Of a stretch of 64,000 nucleotides of DNA, positions 30,640-40,573 are shown piece by piece. Origin of the DNA: Seminavis robusta (taxonomy: Eukaryota > Bacillariophyta > Bacillariophyceae > Naviculales > Naviculaceae); NCBI GenBank assembly GCA_903772945.1, contig CAICTM010000119.1:49029-113028 (forward strand), given 5' to 3'. The notes below the pieces were generated by a model that saw only the letters and a program-made list of their open reading frames with translations, did not search any database and was not told where the DNA came from. Each line of letters opens with the position of its first letter. Position 1 is the stretch's first letter. The translations under genes and the position numbers were made by a program.

Positions 30640-31774
30640 ATGACGAACACAATGAAGACGACGATGAAGACGACGCAAGCGGTGGAGGCTCTCGCTCATG
30701 AGACGATGATGATGCTGCCGGTGGATGAAACAAAGGCTGTAGACAAGGAACAAGAGATAACTCTCAAGAAGAGCGTTCCGTCAGACTCTGACAAGGTGCC
30801 AAAGGTCTTGGGAAAACGGAAATCATCGGAAATGATGGCGCAGGTTGAACAGGCGACAAACGCGATCCAACCCATGAAGAAACCAAGAGCAGAAACATAC
30901 ATTGTACCGCCCTCAGCAGGCCAACAACAACTTGGAGAGGACACTCAGCATGACACAGAGAACGGCAAGCAGCGTTACGATTGGGAAGAAATGTTTGAAT
31001 CATCGCGTCGCACCAAGCTCGAAGCCAAAAAGTTCCTTGCGGATTCGATGGAAAAACTAAGAAAGTTTAGAGAAAAGCGAAAGCAGGAAGAAGAAGAAAA
31101 AATGAAGAAGAAGAAACCGAAGAAAGCGCCGGCTCGACAAACGGATGCAAGTTTCAAGAGACGAGACGGACTCCTTAAGGAGGCAGCAAAACAGAGCAAA
31201 CAAAGAGCAGCAAGGTTGAAGAAGACGGATGAAGTGCTAAAGAAGTCCGCTGAACTGCAAAAGGAATCTGAAGAACGGCGAAAGAAATACGAAGCAAAGA
31301 GAAAGGAACAAGAGATGAAATGGAAGGAACGCCAAGAGATGGAGCGTGTTAGAGCCAGTGAACGGGAGGTTTATTGGAGGGCTAAACGGGAAGCTCAAAT
31401 GACGGAACACCGCCAACGCATGCACGAAATGGAAGAGAATATTAAGTATCATCGAGAATTGTGCAAAAAGCGCATGGCAGAGGCGAAGGCGTCTGAGGAG
31501 CGATCCAGGGTGATTGAAAACAAACTCCGGGATTTTCATTCAGCTATCGCTGCAGCCTGTGAAGGCGGAGATATTGAGTAAGTGCGGAAGCCGCACGGCA
31601 CAGCCACGGCGACAACTGGATGGGAGCTACTCGGACGCCAAGTGGTTGGAAACGGCCTTGCTCAGCTCTTGGCCTGCTGCGCAGAATCAATTAAATAAAA
31701 TCACAACAACCGGGGTGACTGATCAAGAACTAAAGAAACTTCTACAAAAAGGTAAAATAGATACCAATAAATGA
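30640..31774 (+). CDS. Coiled-coil protein, two exons, function unknown
   Basis: Exon 1 is 30640-31577 and exon 2 is 31666-31774, joined across an 88 bp GT-AG intron (GTAAGT donor, TTGCTCAG acceptor); 348 residues. If the intron is retained, translation stops two residues later at a TAA made by the donor itself. The first about 110 residues are Thr/Met-rich and polar; residues about 115-305 are almost pure Lys/Glu/Arg with heptad-like spacing (EKRKQEEEEKMKKKKPKK, KRKEQEMKWKERQEMER), a long helix. The spliced end DSWPAAQNQLNKITTTGVTDQELKKLL looks like a small helical module. I do not recognise the family. Confidence 0.6.
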
Positions 31775-32492
31775 AAACATTCTGACTTTTGTGTTACCGA
31801 ACGTGTTCTGAACTGTCAAGCCGGAAAGTGCATCAAAGGAACGAAGATTTCAGTCGACGGTTCCATGCACCAGGCGCTACCTAGTAGTAGAGTTGCTACA
31901 GGTACTTGCCAGTAGGCATGCATTCGTACCGGAGACACCAATGTGAAAGTACATTACCAGCATCTCACGGCGTAAAATAGAAGGTTTTATGACGGCAGTG
32001 TTGCATCATTTGATTGAGCGAGTGATTATAATTAATCTCTGTTCAGGCAAGAAGACTTGACTCCTCCTCGGCACACCTCAGATCAGACAACGGTACTAGT
32101 AGTCTACCACGACCGTACGGTACCGTGCATAGTTACTAGTAGCATACCGTACCGTGGCGGAAACCATTTCAGGTGCACATACATATTCAAACCAGTACCG
32201 GTACCGTGCCGTAAGGGCGGTTACCATACATATCACAGTAATCGGGCACTGTACCGTTAAGATACCGCACTTTACAAGTAGTCTAACGCGTGCTGACCGT
32301 ACCGGTACCGGTACCGGTACCTGGTACTGCACCGGTATCCGTACCGGTACCATTCCATTTTGAAGTTTAAAATGACGTTAAATAGGTTCACACGCACGAA
32401 CGAATTCAAGTCTACTTTCACGCGATCACCCACAAAATTGGATTTGTTCCGGTTGACCACTTCCTTCTCCCTTCTGAGAGCTCCTTTCTGCT
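31775..32492. other. Intergenic with dense GTACCG/ACCGGT palindromes
   Basis: No gene. The part 32085-32360 is packed with overlapping GTACCG, ACCGGT and GGTACC palindromes, including an uninterrupted CCGGTACCGGTACCGGTACC near 32299-32322. Confidence 0.7.
32085..32352. repeat. GTACCG-type palindromic simple repeat block
   Basis: GGTACC and ACCGGT hexamers recur every few to about 30 bp, with a perfect run of (GGTACC) units at about 32299-32322. Confidence 0.85.
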
Positions 32493-34040
32493 ATGCTAGA
32501 CAGTCCAGGCGCAGAGACAAAGACTATTGAGCAAGAAAGAGATGAGGCATTGTCAGAGTTACGAAAGCTGCAAATTGAGCTAGGAACCGTCAAACCCCAA
32601 GCTGCGAGTGACAAGGAAACCAGAACAGAAACAAAGACTATTGATCAAGAAAGAGATGAGGCATTGTCAGAGTTACGAAAGCTGCAAATTGAGATTGGAG
32701 CCGTCAAATCCCAAGCTGCGAGCGACAGGGGGGAAAGCACAGAGACAAAGACTATTGAGCAAGAAAGAGATGAGGCATTGTCAGAGTTACGAAAGCTGCA
32801 AATTGAGCTAGGAACCGTCAAATCCCAAGCTGCGAGGGACAAGGAAACAAGCGATGAAATGATCCAAGTGCTGACCATAGGGGTGGAAACATGGGCAAAA
32901 GAAGTGGAGGTGGTTAAGAGAGAGAAGGATCTGCAAGAGCAAGAAAATGTTCGATTGAAGCAAGAAAATGATCGATTGACGCAAGAAAATGATCGATTGA
33001 AGCAAGAAAATGATCAACAATTGGAAAACGCACTTGTCCAACAAAAGCAGGACTACAACACATTGGAACAAAAGAAAACTTCATTGGAACGAGATCTTGA
33101 ATTGCAGAATCAAAAATATGACGACCAAAGAAAGCAACTAGATGCTGGAGTTGAAGCCGCCTTGAGATTGAAAGATGAAATCGAAGCTTTGCGATCATCA
33201 GGCATTGCGAAAACCATCGAGTGGAACAATAAGCGATGCCAACTCCAGGAGACTCTACAAGTGAAGGAGGCAGAAAGCTCATCCATCCGCGAAGAAAAAG
33301 CTGCCATACAGGCCTCGTTGGATCGGACAGAGCTGTCCCTCGACCAGGCCACAAAGGAGCTGGACAACTTGAATCTACTGATTGATACCCGGCAGAACGT
33401 TGTCAACATGCACAAGTGTCACGCTCTTAACGATACGCTTTCGATTCTTTCTGGTCTGCAACTCGACGCAGAGTTCGAGCCGGGTCGGACGAAGACGCTG
33501 TGTTGTCAGTTCGCAGAACTTCACTTTGACAATGAAGCCAACAGGTCGCCTCAACAAACCCTGCTGGAATTGAGAGCAGCCGGATCAGGGCTTACTGCGA
33601 AAGACATTGAGCTAAAATATGACCAGCTCATTCTTCGATCATTCGATGTGGCGTATCCTCACATGTCTTTTCAATTCTTAACAGAATTTTGTAGAATGGC
33701 GGTCTACTTGAAAAACCAATGCAACAAGTTGGTGCACGACCGAAAAAACGCTTTGCGCCCGAATGATGGAGTTATGAATGCACTGACCCGGTCCGCTCCG
33801 ACGCGGGAAGCGAGACGAGTTCTAGCAGCAACAGCACAACGCAGACTCGGAGGAATGCCAACATCGATACTAGTAGAAATCGATCCTAGCATTCTTGCTG
33901 AACGCATCGAGCGCTTCCTTAGCTCTGCTGATCAAATGCTGTCACGGCAACGCAGCGACCGCGGCAACTGTCGGGAACTCGCCGCCCACTCGAAGTCGAT
34001 GAAGACCAAAATCGTACACGTGCAGTTCGTCGACGATTGA
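32493..34040 (+). CDS. Coiled-coil protein with tandem 38-residue repeats
   Basis: 515 residues, one exon. Residues about 9-122 are three near-identical 38-residue units beginning TKTIEQERDEALSELRKLQI, encoded by 114 bp DNA repeats. A heptad run follows (QENVRLKQENDRLTQENDRL, about 150-176), then more helix to about 305. The C-terminal about 200 residues are not repetitive and look folded (TKTLCCQFAELHFDNEANRS; QFLTEFCRMAVYLKNQCNK), but I do not recognise them. There is no signal peptide or membrane segment. A structural or scaffold role is only a guess. The ATG lies inside a pyrimidine-rich stretch; an upstream non-coding or small exon is possible. Confidence 0.7.
   Translation: MLDSPGAETKTIEQERDEALSELRKLQIELGTVKPQAASDKETRTETKTIDQERDEALSELRKLQIEIGAVKSQAASDRGESTETKTIEQERDEALSELRKLQIELGTVKSQAARDKETSDEMIQVLTIGVETWAKEVEVVKREKDLQEQENVRLKQENDRLTQENDRLKQENDQQLENALVQQKQDYNTLEQKKTSLERDLELQNQKYDDQRKQLDAGVEAALRLKDEIEALRSSGIAKTIEWNNKRCQLQETLQVKEAESSSIREEKAAIQASLDRTELSLDQATKELDNLNLLIDTRQNVVNMHKCHALNDTLSILSGLQLDAEFEPGRTKTLCCQFAELHFDNEANRSPQQTLLELRAAGSGLTAKDIELKYDQLILRSFDVAYPHMSFQFLTEFCRMAVYLKNQCNKLVHDRKNALRPNDGVMNALTRSAPTREARRVLAATAQRRLGGMPTSILVEIDPSILAERIERFLSSADQMLSRQRSDRGNCRELAAHSKSMKTKIVHVQFVDD
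32517..32850 (+). repeat. 114-bp tandem repeat, about 2.9 copies, in coding sequence
   Basis: Units start at 32517, 32631 and 32745 with ACAAAGACTATTGA(G/T)CAAG. They differ by a handful of substitutions and no frame-breaking indels. Confidence 0.95.
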
Positions 34041-34345
34041 ATGATTGACCCAGAAGACTTGCACTACCAATTGCGCTCGCCCAAGAATACTGTACGGAAG
34101 CAGCACACGAATATGGTAGCCGAGCGACTGACTCAAGTCATCAACACTCTGCTGGATCCTAATCCTACTTGACCAGTTGAGCGATGGCACATTTACAAAC
34201 ATTGTAGAACGTCTAAATTTACTGCTAGATCATGAATTAGTTGAATATGTATGCTAGAGGTAGGGGGTTTCCTTGTGAGTAGACGACTTAAGTGGTGGGA
34301 AGTTCTTGACACAAGTGTGTTGTAGCTGGACAAAGCAAAAGTAAA
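34041..34345. other. Intergenic between convergent genes
   Basis: Holds the 3' flanks of the coiled-coil gene and eIF2-gamma. An open stretch just after the coiled-coil stop has no gene character I can support. Confidence 0.4.
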
Positions 34346-35891
34346 CTAGACTTCTTCGACCTCAATTTTGCTTCCCTTTCGGATTTGTCCCCAACCAATC
34401 AAACGCCAATGCTTGTCCACACGGCGGCTCAGGGCAATCTTTTCTCCTTCTTCTGTACAAACAGGTTGAGTCAGAGCAACCTTGGCCAAATCACCCTTGA
34501 CAGCTACAACTCTTCCGCCAGTGGCGGTTGAACCAATGTTCACCATGAGAATTTCGTTCTTCGTCAACTTTTGAACCTTGGCCTGCTTGCCACCATCACT
34601 GGTTTTGACACCCAGCAAACGACGCAGCAGGTAATAGGAAATCTCAATTTCGGCAAACACATGGGGGAGCTTGCCCTTGATTCCCAAAACCTGTCCTACC
34701 AAACGATCAGCACGGGTCAATGTGGGATCAATGCGTGTTCCAACACCGATCAGCCCTCCAGGAACGGCAAATTGAAGGTCATTCTGTTCTGCATAAAGAG
34801 ATGAGATTCGAGAATAGATCGGAGAACAAACCATGGTAGTTTCACCTGCTGCTCCTTCCTTTTCCTTCTTTGTGACAATACCAGGCCTGACTTCGATTTC
34901 ATCACCCATTTTGAGCACACCTTGCAAGATGGATCCTCCTGCAACACCTCCTTGTAGGTTGGACACATCTTGTCCGGGACGATTGACATCAAAGGATCGA
35001 ATGACAATGAGACGGGGGACACTGGTGAAATCACGAAGAGGTAGAGGGATGCGACGGACCAGATATTCACAAAGAATGTCCATATTGTACTTGAGGACAG
35101 CCGAGATGGGCAAAATGGGCGCCGAATCAGCCACAGTTCCAGCGACAAACTTTCGAATTTGTTCCTGTTGGGCCAGGGCGGCATCTGGTTTGACCAAATC
35201 TACCTTGTTTTGAAGAATAATGATATGGGACAACCTCATAATTTCGACGGCAGCCAAGTGCTCGCTGGTTTGTGGTTGCGGACAGGTTTCGTTACCGGCC
35301 ACAAGCAACAAGGCAGCGTCCATGACAGCCGCTCCGTTTAGCATGGTAGCCATTAAAATATCGTGCCCGGGACAATCGACAAAACTGATATGTCGACGCA
35401 ACTTGAACGTCATGCCGTTTTCTTCGAAAGTATCAGCATGAGAGGAACCACGAGAGGTGTACGCAGATCCTTTGGTGCCCAAACCACTGGCTTCATTGGC
35501 AATACCCTGGTAGATTTTGGCGTTGGCATATCCCAATTTGATGGTGATATTGCGCTCGAGTTCGTTCTTAAATCGGACCGTCTGAACTCCACTAATTGCC
35601 TTGACCACAGTGGATTTGCCGTGAGCAACATGACCAATGGTGCCCACGTTAATGGTTGCTTGACGAGAAATCTGGCCAAGTGATGATGTCATGGGGCATT
35701 GTGGCAGCAGTTAGCAACGTGTCAAAAAGGCGCCAATTCTGCATACACTAGCACACAACAAAATTTGTACTTACCACTTCTGGAGTCAAAGCTGTCAATT
35801 TGGCAGGGTCAACTGTCGAGGCATCTTGAGTGGCCAAATGCGGTTGCTTGGGCTGGTGGTGCTCTTCAGCTTCATCTGTATTCGCTCCCAT
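34346..35891 (-). CDS. EIF2S3: Translation initiation factor eIF2 subunit gamma, two exons
   Basis: Sense-order exons are 35891-35775 and 35671-34346 (intron 103 bp), 480 residues. The join gives [20 protein letters not shown]; the ATG just before it on the genomic strand is intronic. GTPase motifs are all present: G1 GHVAHGKST (52-60), G3 DCPGH, G4 NKVD, and a G5 SA in PISAVLKYN. Domain II has [21 protein letters not shown] and domain [18 protein letters not shown] near the end, both conserved in eIF2-gamma. It forms the eIF2 heterotrimer that brings initiator Met-tRNA to the 40S subunit. The acidic/His-Gln-rich N-terminal 30 residues are variable. Length matches the family (about 470). Confidence 0.96.
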
Positions 35892-36775
35892 GGTTCTAGT
35901 AGCACCGTTCGCTCTTTTCTCTTTGTGCAATGTTATTGATGTATCTGGTCAGCCAACTTATTCAAGGCAACTGCTGCCTGATACCGGTACCTTCGACGAC
36001 CTCTGAAATACGAGAGGGCTGGGATGCTTGGTTGTGTTGTCCCCTTTTGTTGCTTGTTGGCTTGTCGGAAGCGTCGTTGTGATGAGGAGGCTTGTCAGCC
36101 ACTCAAAAAATTGTGCGTGTTTCAATTTCTACATTAGCGCTGGGGATAATTGGAGTGAGCACCGCGATATAATACTGTACCGCGATCCGCCCCACCCAAA
36201 CGCACTCAAAGCTGGCGCTGCTGCTGTAGTCTAATAATGGAACTTTTTGAAGGAAACATTTGGTTCTTTCTCGATGGCTGCAGCAGGGGCGGTCCAACGT
36301 CTGCTGATAGAAGGGACACCAACCACACCAACTGTGCTTGTGTCTGAATCAATGGGTGACATTTGCTCAGAATATTTCTCTTTTAGAGCAGCAGATCGGG
36401 CCATCTGGTTAGTCTCTGCAGGGGTGGTCTATTAGCCTCTCCGGACAACTGATTTTGGCAACTCTGTCAACCCCATGGGTCTTAGGTTGCTCGTACTAGC
36501 GGCACCACGGGGAAACGAAAACGTTATTGTATCATTGTATCAATAATGTGATGGCAAGAGTACCATACCAGGCAATACGCAGACGTCAAATTTGCTAGAC
36601 TAAACTATCACTTCCTTTGTCGGGCTTGGGGCCTCAAGGTCGGAAACGACAAAAGAGCGCCGACTAAGTCACTGTATAGAAGCTTCCCTTATAACGTTAA
36701 GGATTGGAGTTTGAAAACATGAACCTGAATATAGACTGGCTGATAGCGCGCTTTCATAGCTGGGTCCTCTGGGAG
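35892..36775. other. Intergenic, no gene recognised
   Basis: eIF2-gamma promoter side and 3' flank of the 36776 gene. Short frames on either strand show no start context or family match. Confidence 0.4.
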
Positions 36776-37183
36776 TTAAGGAAGCTCTTGGTGTCTCCTC
36801 TGTTGTGCTTGGATGTTCAGGATTGGTCGCCGCCGCTCGCCCCGGTCAATCTTCTTCAAATTCAACTGCAGTCGCTCTCCTTTCCTTGCTGTTGGCGACG
36901 CACTCTTGGCTGATCCGTCTTGTGCTTTGCTCGGAGAACGGGGAGAAACCGTCAGGCTTTCAAGTTTTTTCATAATGGTCTCGTTGGCTTCGGTCTCATC
37001 CTCGTCTCCAGCAATCATGTCCATCACGTCAATGCATCCCCAGCTGCTAAGTCTGGCGGTGTCTCTCATCGCTTTCGGCTTCACTGTTTCCAGAGAGTTC
37101 GTTGGTTCCGATTCTCCAGTTGTGCCACCTTCCACGAGAAACGCGGTGTCGGTCATTCCCCATGGCATATCCGATGTGTTCAT
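36776..37183 (-). CDS. Small unknown polar protein, 135 residues
   Basis: Starts MNTSDMPWGMTDTAFLVEGG at 37183, where the first ATG of the frame lies. It is polar, with an acidic patch (AGDEDETEANE), a Ser/Pro stretch (SLTVSPRSPSKAQDGSAKSA) and a basic end (LKKIDRGERRRPILN) that could bind nucleic acid. No fold or family recognised. A 132-residue frame lies on the opposite strand (36813-37211); I prefer this strand because its composition is more protein-like, but the choice is weak. Confidence 0.35.
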   Translation of the reverse strand: MNTSDMPWGMTDTAFLVEGGTTGESEPTNSLETVKPKAMRDTARLSSWGCIDVMDMIAGDEDETEANETIMKKLESLTVSPRSPSKAQDGSAKSASPTARKGERLQLNLKKIDRGERRRPILNIQAQQRRHQELP

Positions 37184-38727
37184 TTTGTTGGGTGCTGCTG
37201 AAAGTGAGTGAAAGAATGAGGTGTTCAGTTTTTGATGGGAGGAATTGTGAGCGAGATGAAGGAAGAAGTGTTTTTGTCGTTGCGTCTTGGCCAGTCTTGC
37301 GGCTTTGACGGAGCGCACGACCAAAAACACTTCCGAATTTTCGGATCTTGGGGTATTCGCGTGCCCACCGATCCAAACCCTTCCGAGAGATCTTCTTGGA
37401 GGTTTCACTCCGTCACGAAAGTTCCTGAAGTTTCATGCCCGGAGCCACTGAAACATCCAAGGCTGTTGGCGGTGTTGGGGGTGGAAGTGCCTGGGGCTCA
37501 TGGCAAGGAGTTGATAAGTTGAGTTGGCGTCTTCAAGAATCGAATACATGTATGTGCAGCGAGCCGGACCTCTAGCTAATTAGCTATTATTTGTGGCAGC
37601 TATCATATGCATAATGGAGAGACACATGCAATAAAGTTGCTCTAGAAGACATAACACATGAAGTAGCTACTAGTATGTAGTGAATGATTCAATTTAATCG
37701 AAGTGAATGGCAATTATGTACAGGTGCCATGGTGACACCAGCAACAGCAGGCAACCAGTGAACTCTGAAGAGGATGTTGTACTGCACCGGTGGGTGTCTC
37801 AGTTCATTGAGCTTGCATCCATGAACGTGAGAAGGGTGCTTTTTAACAAAAGACGATCAAACAAAGCGGTAGACCAGACAAGAAACTGCAGTTTTGCCTT
37901 GCAATCATGATAAAGAGATAGGTACATGGACGGCCAAACAGAACCCTGAAGCATTGTTTATTCTACAGGGGATATCGTATGGCCTGCATGCCCGCATTTG
38001 GTCTGGACAATGCCTGGCCTCCTGGCCTCAAGTAAGTGTGCTGCCCACACCTGGTTTAATTGAAAGCACCTAACCCCACACCAGAAACCGCCCCTCGCGA
38101 AAATTCTACTGTTGTGCTGCAGTGATACACCAACCAACACCTAGCTAGCTAGCTAGCCTCTGTCGTTCCAAGGCTGCAGTGATGACAACCCCATTTCAAC
38201 TTCACCAACTTATGCGTTGGTGCTCCTGCGGCACTCAAAGATTTAAACAGTTCGAAATTTCGCCCAATTCGGACCGTTTTATTAAAATATTATTGTTATT
38301 ATTTCATAGGACCACCAGCATTAAATCTTGAAGCTGGGACTGCTATTATTGACTTTCCATTCTCACATTCTGACTGTGATGCCTGGTACAAAAACTGGAG
38401 GGAATCCACCAAGTTAACAAAGCCGCCTCAACACTCCCTACTAACGAGCAACGATTGTGGTGGTTGCAACCCATCATCAGGTTGATTGCTGTCACTGATG
38501 TAGTGTACTTGGAAACTTGTGGGTGGGTAGATTCGATTCGTCTTATTATTAGAAGATTCGGCACAGTCATCATAGCGTCATAGCTGTAGCCACAGAAACG
38601 CCGAAAGAATCTTCAGATCTTCAGCATAGCCAGTTCTGAACACCAGCTTTTCCCTCAATATTCAAACGCAGGCGAGATAACCAACACAACTATTCATAGG
38701 TAGTTTCTCACAAGCCAAAACAGCACC
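37184..38727. other. Long intergenic region, no gene recognised
   Basis: 1.5 kb between the small unknown gene (-) and the NIPA-like gene (+). (CTAG)n at 38140-38157 and an A/T-rich patch at 38278-38310. Nothing else that I can name. Confidence 0.5.
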
Positions 38728-40323
38728 ATGGACGCTTCAGATTGGATAAAGGGAATCTTCTTCTCGGTGATGGCATCCTTTATTGGGGCAGCGTCGAAAT
38801 TGGCCATTCGCAAGTCTTGGCTGATAGAAGAAGATGCTCAACAAGCAAGTAGTTATCAAGGGCCAATTTTGGAATACATCAATCCCAGTAATGACCAAAC
38901 AGGCAGCAGTGTTGATGATGGATTGATCATTGGGAATAATCCCAATGAAGCACTTCTGCGGGGCTCAGAAGATGAGGATATTGGGCCATGTCTGGAGTGT
39001 CCTGAGAGGCACACTCGTGTTTCTACTAGGGAAGGTGACGACACAATCCCTTTGTTGGGTGAATCCACGCCTCTCTTGTCTCGCACTAACTGCAGGAAAT
39101 GCTGCTGTTGCACCCGCTCGATGTTTGGATGCTGTTATTGCTGTTCATTGGCCAGGTTCCTTCGCTTTTGTGGAATGATGGGCATGACATTTGTGAATCC
39201 TGCCTTTTCTTTGCTGGCCATGAAGTATGCCACTCCCAGCATCCTAGCACCCTTCTCTGGCCTTACTTTGGTTTGGGTAATTGTCTTTAGCCAACCACTT
39301 GTGGGAGAGGTGCCAAGCCTGGAACAAAAGATAGCTTCAGCGCTAATTGTGATGGGAGAAGTTACAGTGGCAGTCTTTGGGGATCACACCAACGAGGATG
39401 ATGCCACATGTGCCTCGGTCAAGGCATCGTATGGAGAAGGGCCGTTTGTGGCCTACTTTTTGGGTTTGGCAGTGTATATGGCTCTCATCACAATTTGGAT
39501 TAGGAACTGTCCTGCCATGCCTACCCTCCGCCAGTTTGCCTGGGGGACAAGGTAAGGCGCTCTTGAACTGAACGTTTAAGTTTGTTGATCAACGTTGTCG
39601 GCTCTCTCATTTTGTATTTGCCCGGTCCTCTCCCTTTCTAGTGGCGGTGCCCTTACTGGACTAGCACAGTGCTTCATCAAAGATAGTTTGGTCATTGTTT
39701 CAGCCTGCAAGGGATCCTCCTCTTCAACTCTTTGGATCTTGCCCTTTTTCATTTTCCTTGCCATTGCTTCGAGCTTTGGGGGCCTGCTATTTCTTACTGC
39801 CACTATGAAGCGTTATGACGCAACGTACTCTGCCGCTATGTTTGTTGGCAGCTTTGTGGTCAGCACCAGCCTGATGAGTTTGGCTCACTATCATACTTTT
39901 GACCACCTTGGTGGCATTGTCGATCTGGTGATGTATCCCATGGGATTGTTCATTCTCATGTTGGGAGTTTCCATTCTGATTCATTGCAGCGGTAGCAGCG
40001 TTCCAAACAGGGATTATCCGGGAGATATCAATGACCCCAGCCGTGAACCGTTGACGCAAAGAGATCACTTGGCGGCGGGAGATGTCGACCAACCGTTTTT
40101 CTACGAAGAGCCGGAAACTGATGATGAGCCATCAACTGAAGCTGCGGACAATCAAGTGGGCACGGAGGACCTTGAATTGGTGAGTCGAGTCGATGAGTGG
40201 CCAGGGCTTGATCTCACTAGGCAGCGCTTTACTTCTTCTACGACTTCACAATCATCACAACTCACAAACACTCCTTCTGGTTCTCAATTTCCTCTCAGAC
40301 AAAATCGGAATCTGGGGTTCTAG
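38728..40323 (+). CDS. NIPA-like (DUF803) membrane transporter, two exons
   Basis: Exons 38728-39551 and 39642-40323 (intron 90 bp) give 501 residues; the splice restores FAWGTSGGALTGLAQCFIKD, a NIPA-family core motif. Nine or so membrane helices: one at the N-terminus (GIFFSVMASFIGAASKLAIRK), then, after a 90-residue acidic loop, the remainder from about 148. The loop ends in a remarkable Cys cluster (NCRKCCCCTRSMFGCCYCCS). Helices with VNPAFSLLAMKYATPSILAPFSG and KRYDATYSAAMFVGSFVVS match NIPA proteins, which transport Mg2+ and are usually found in endosomal and plasma membranes. The C-terminal about 110 residues are polar and acidic. Mg2+ transport is inferred from the family. Confidence 0.85.
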
Positions 40324-40573
40324 ACAGAACACTTGTGTGAACGAATGGGTGCTGTGGTTGCTTTTAGGGATGCCTCTTTTTCCACGTGTGATATGCACAG
40401 GAACTCCAAATTGTACACCCACGTTTCTTCACCAGCTAGGCTTTCAAGGCCGCCCATCCTCAGTGTGTAACTAGTGCGACACTATTGTAAAGTAAGAATA
40501 TTAGCTACAATGCGAAAGTTTTTGATCGGATTCATGGCCGTACAGTACCAACCGGTGGAGAGCGGCGAAAAGC

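Noticed and set aside
35672-35692. Apparent start codon MTSSLGQ of eIF2-gamma
   Set aside because: It is intron sequence; splicing from 35775 to 35671 gives the conserved LTPEV-ISRQ junction.
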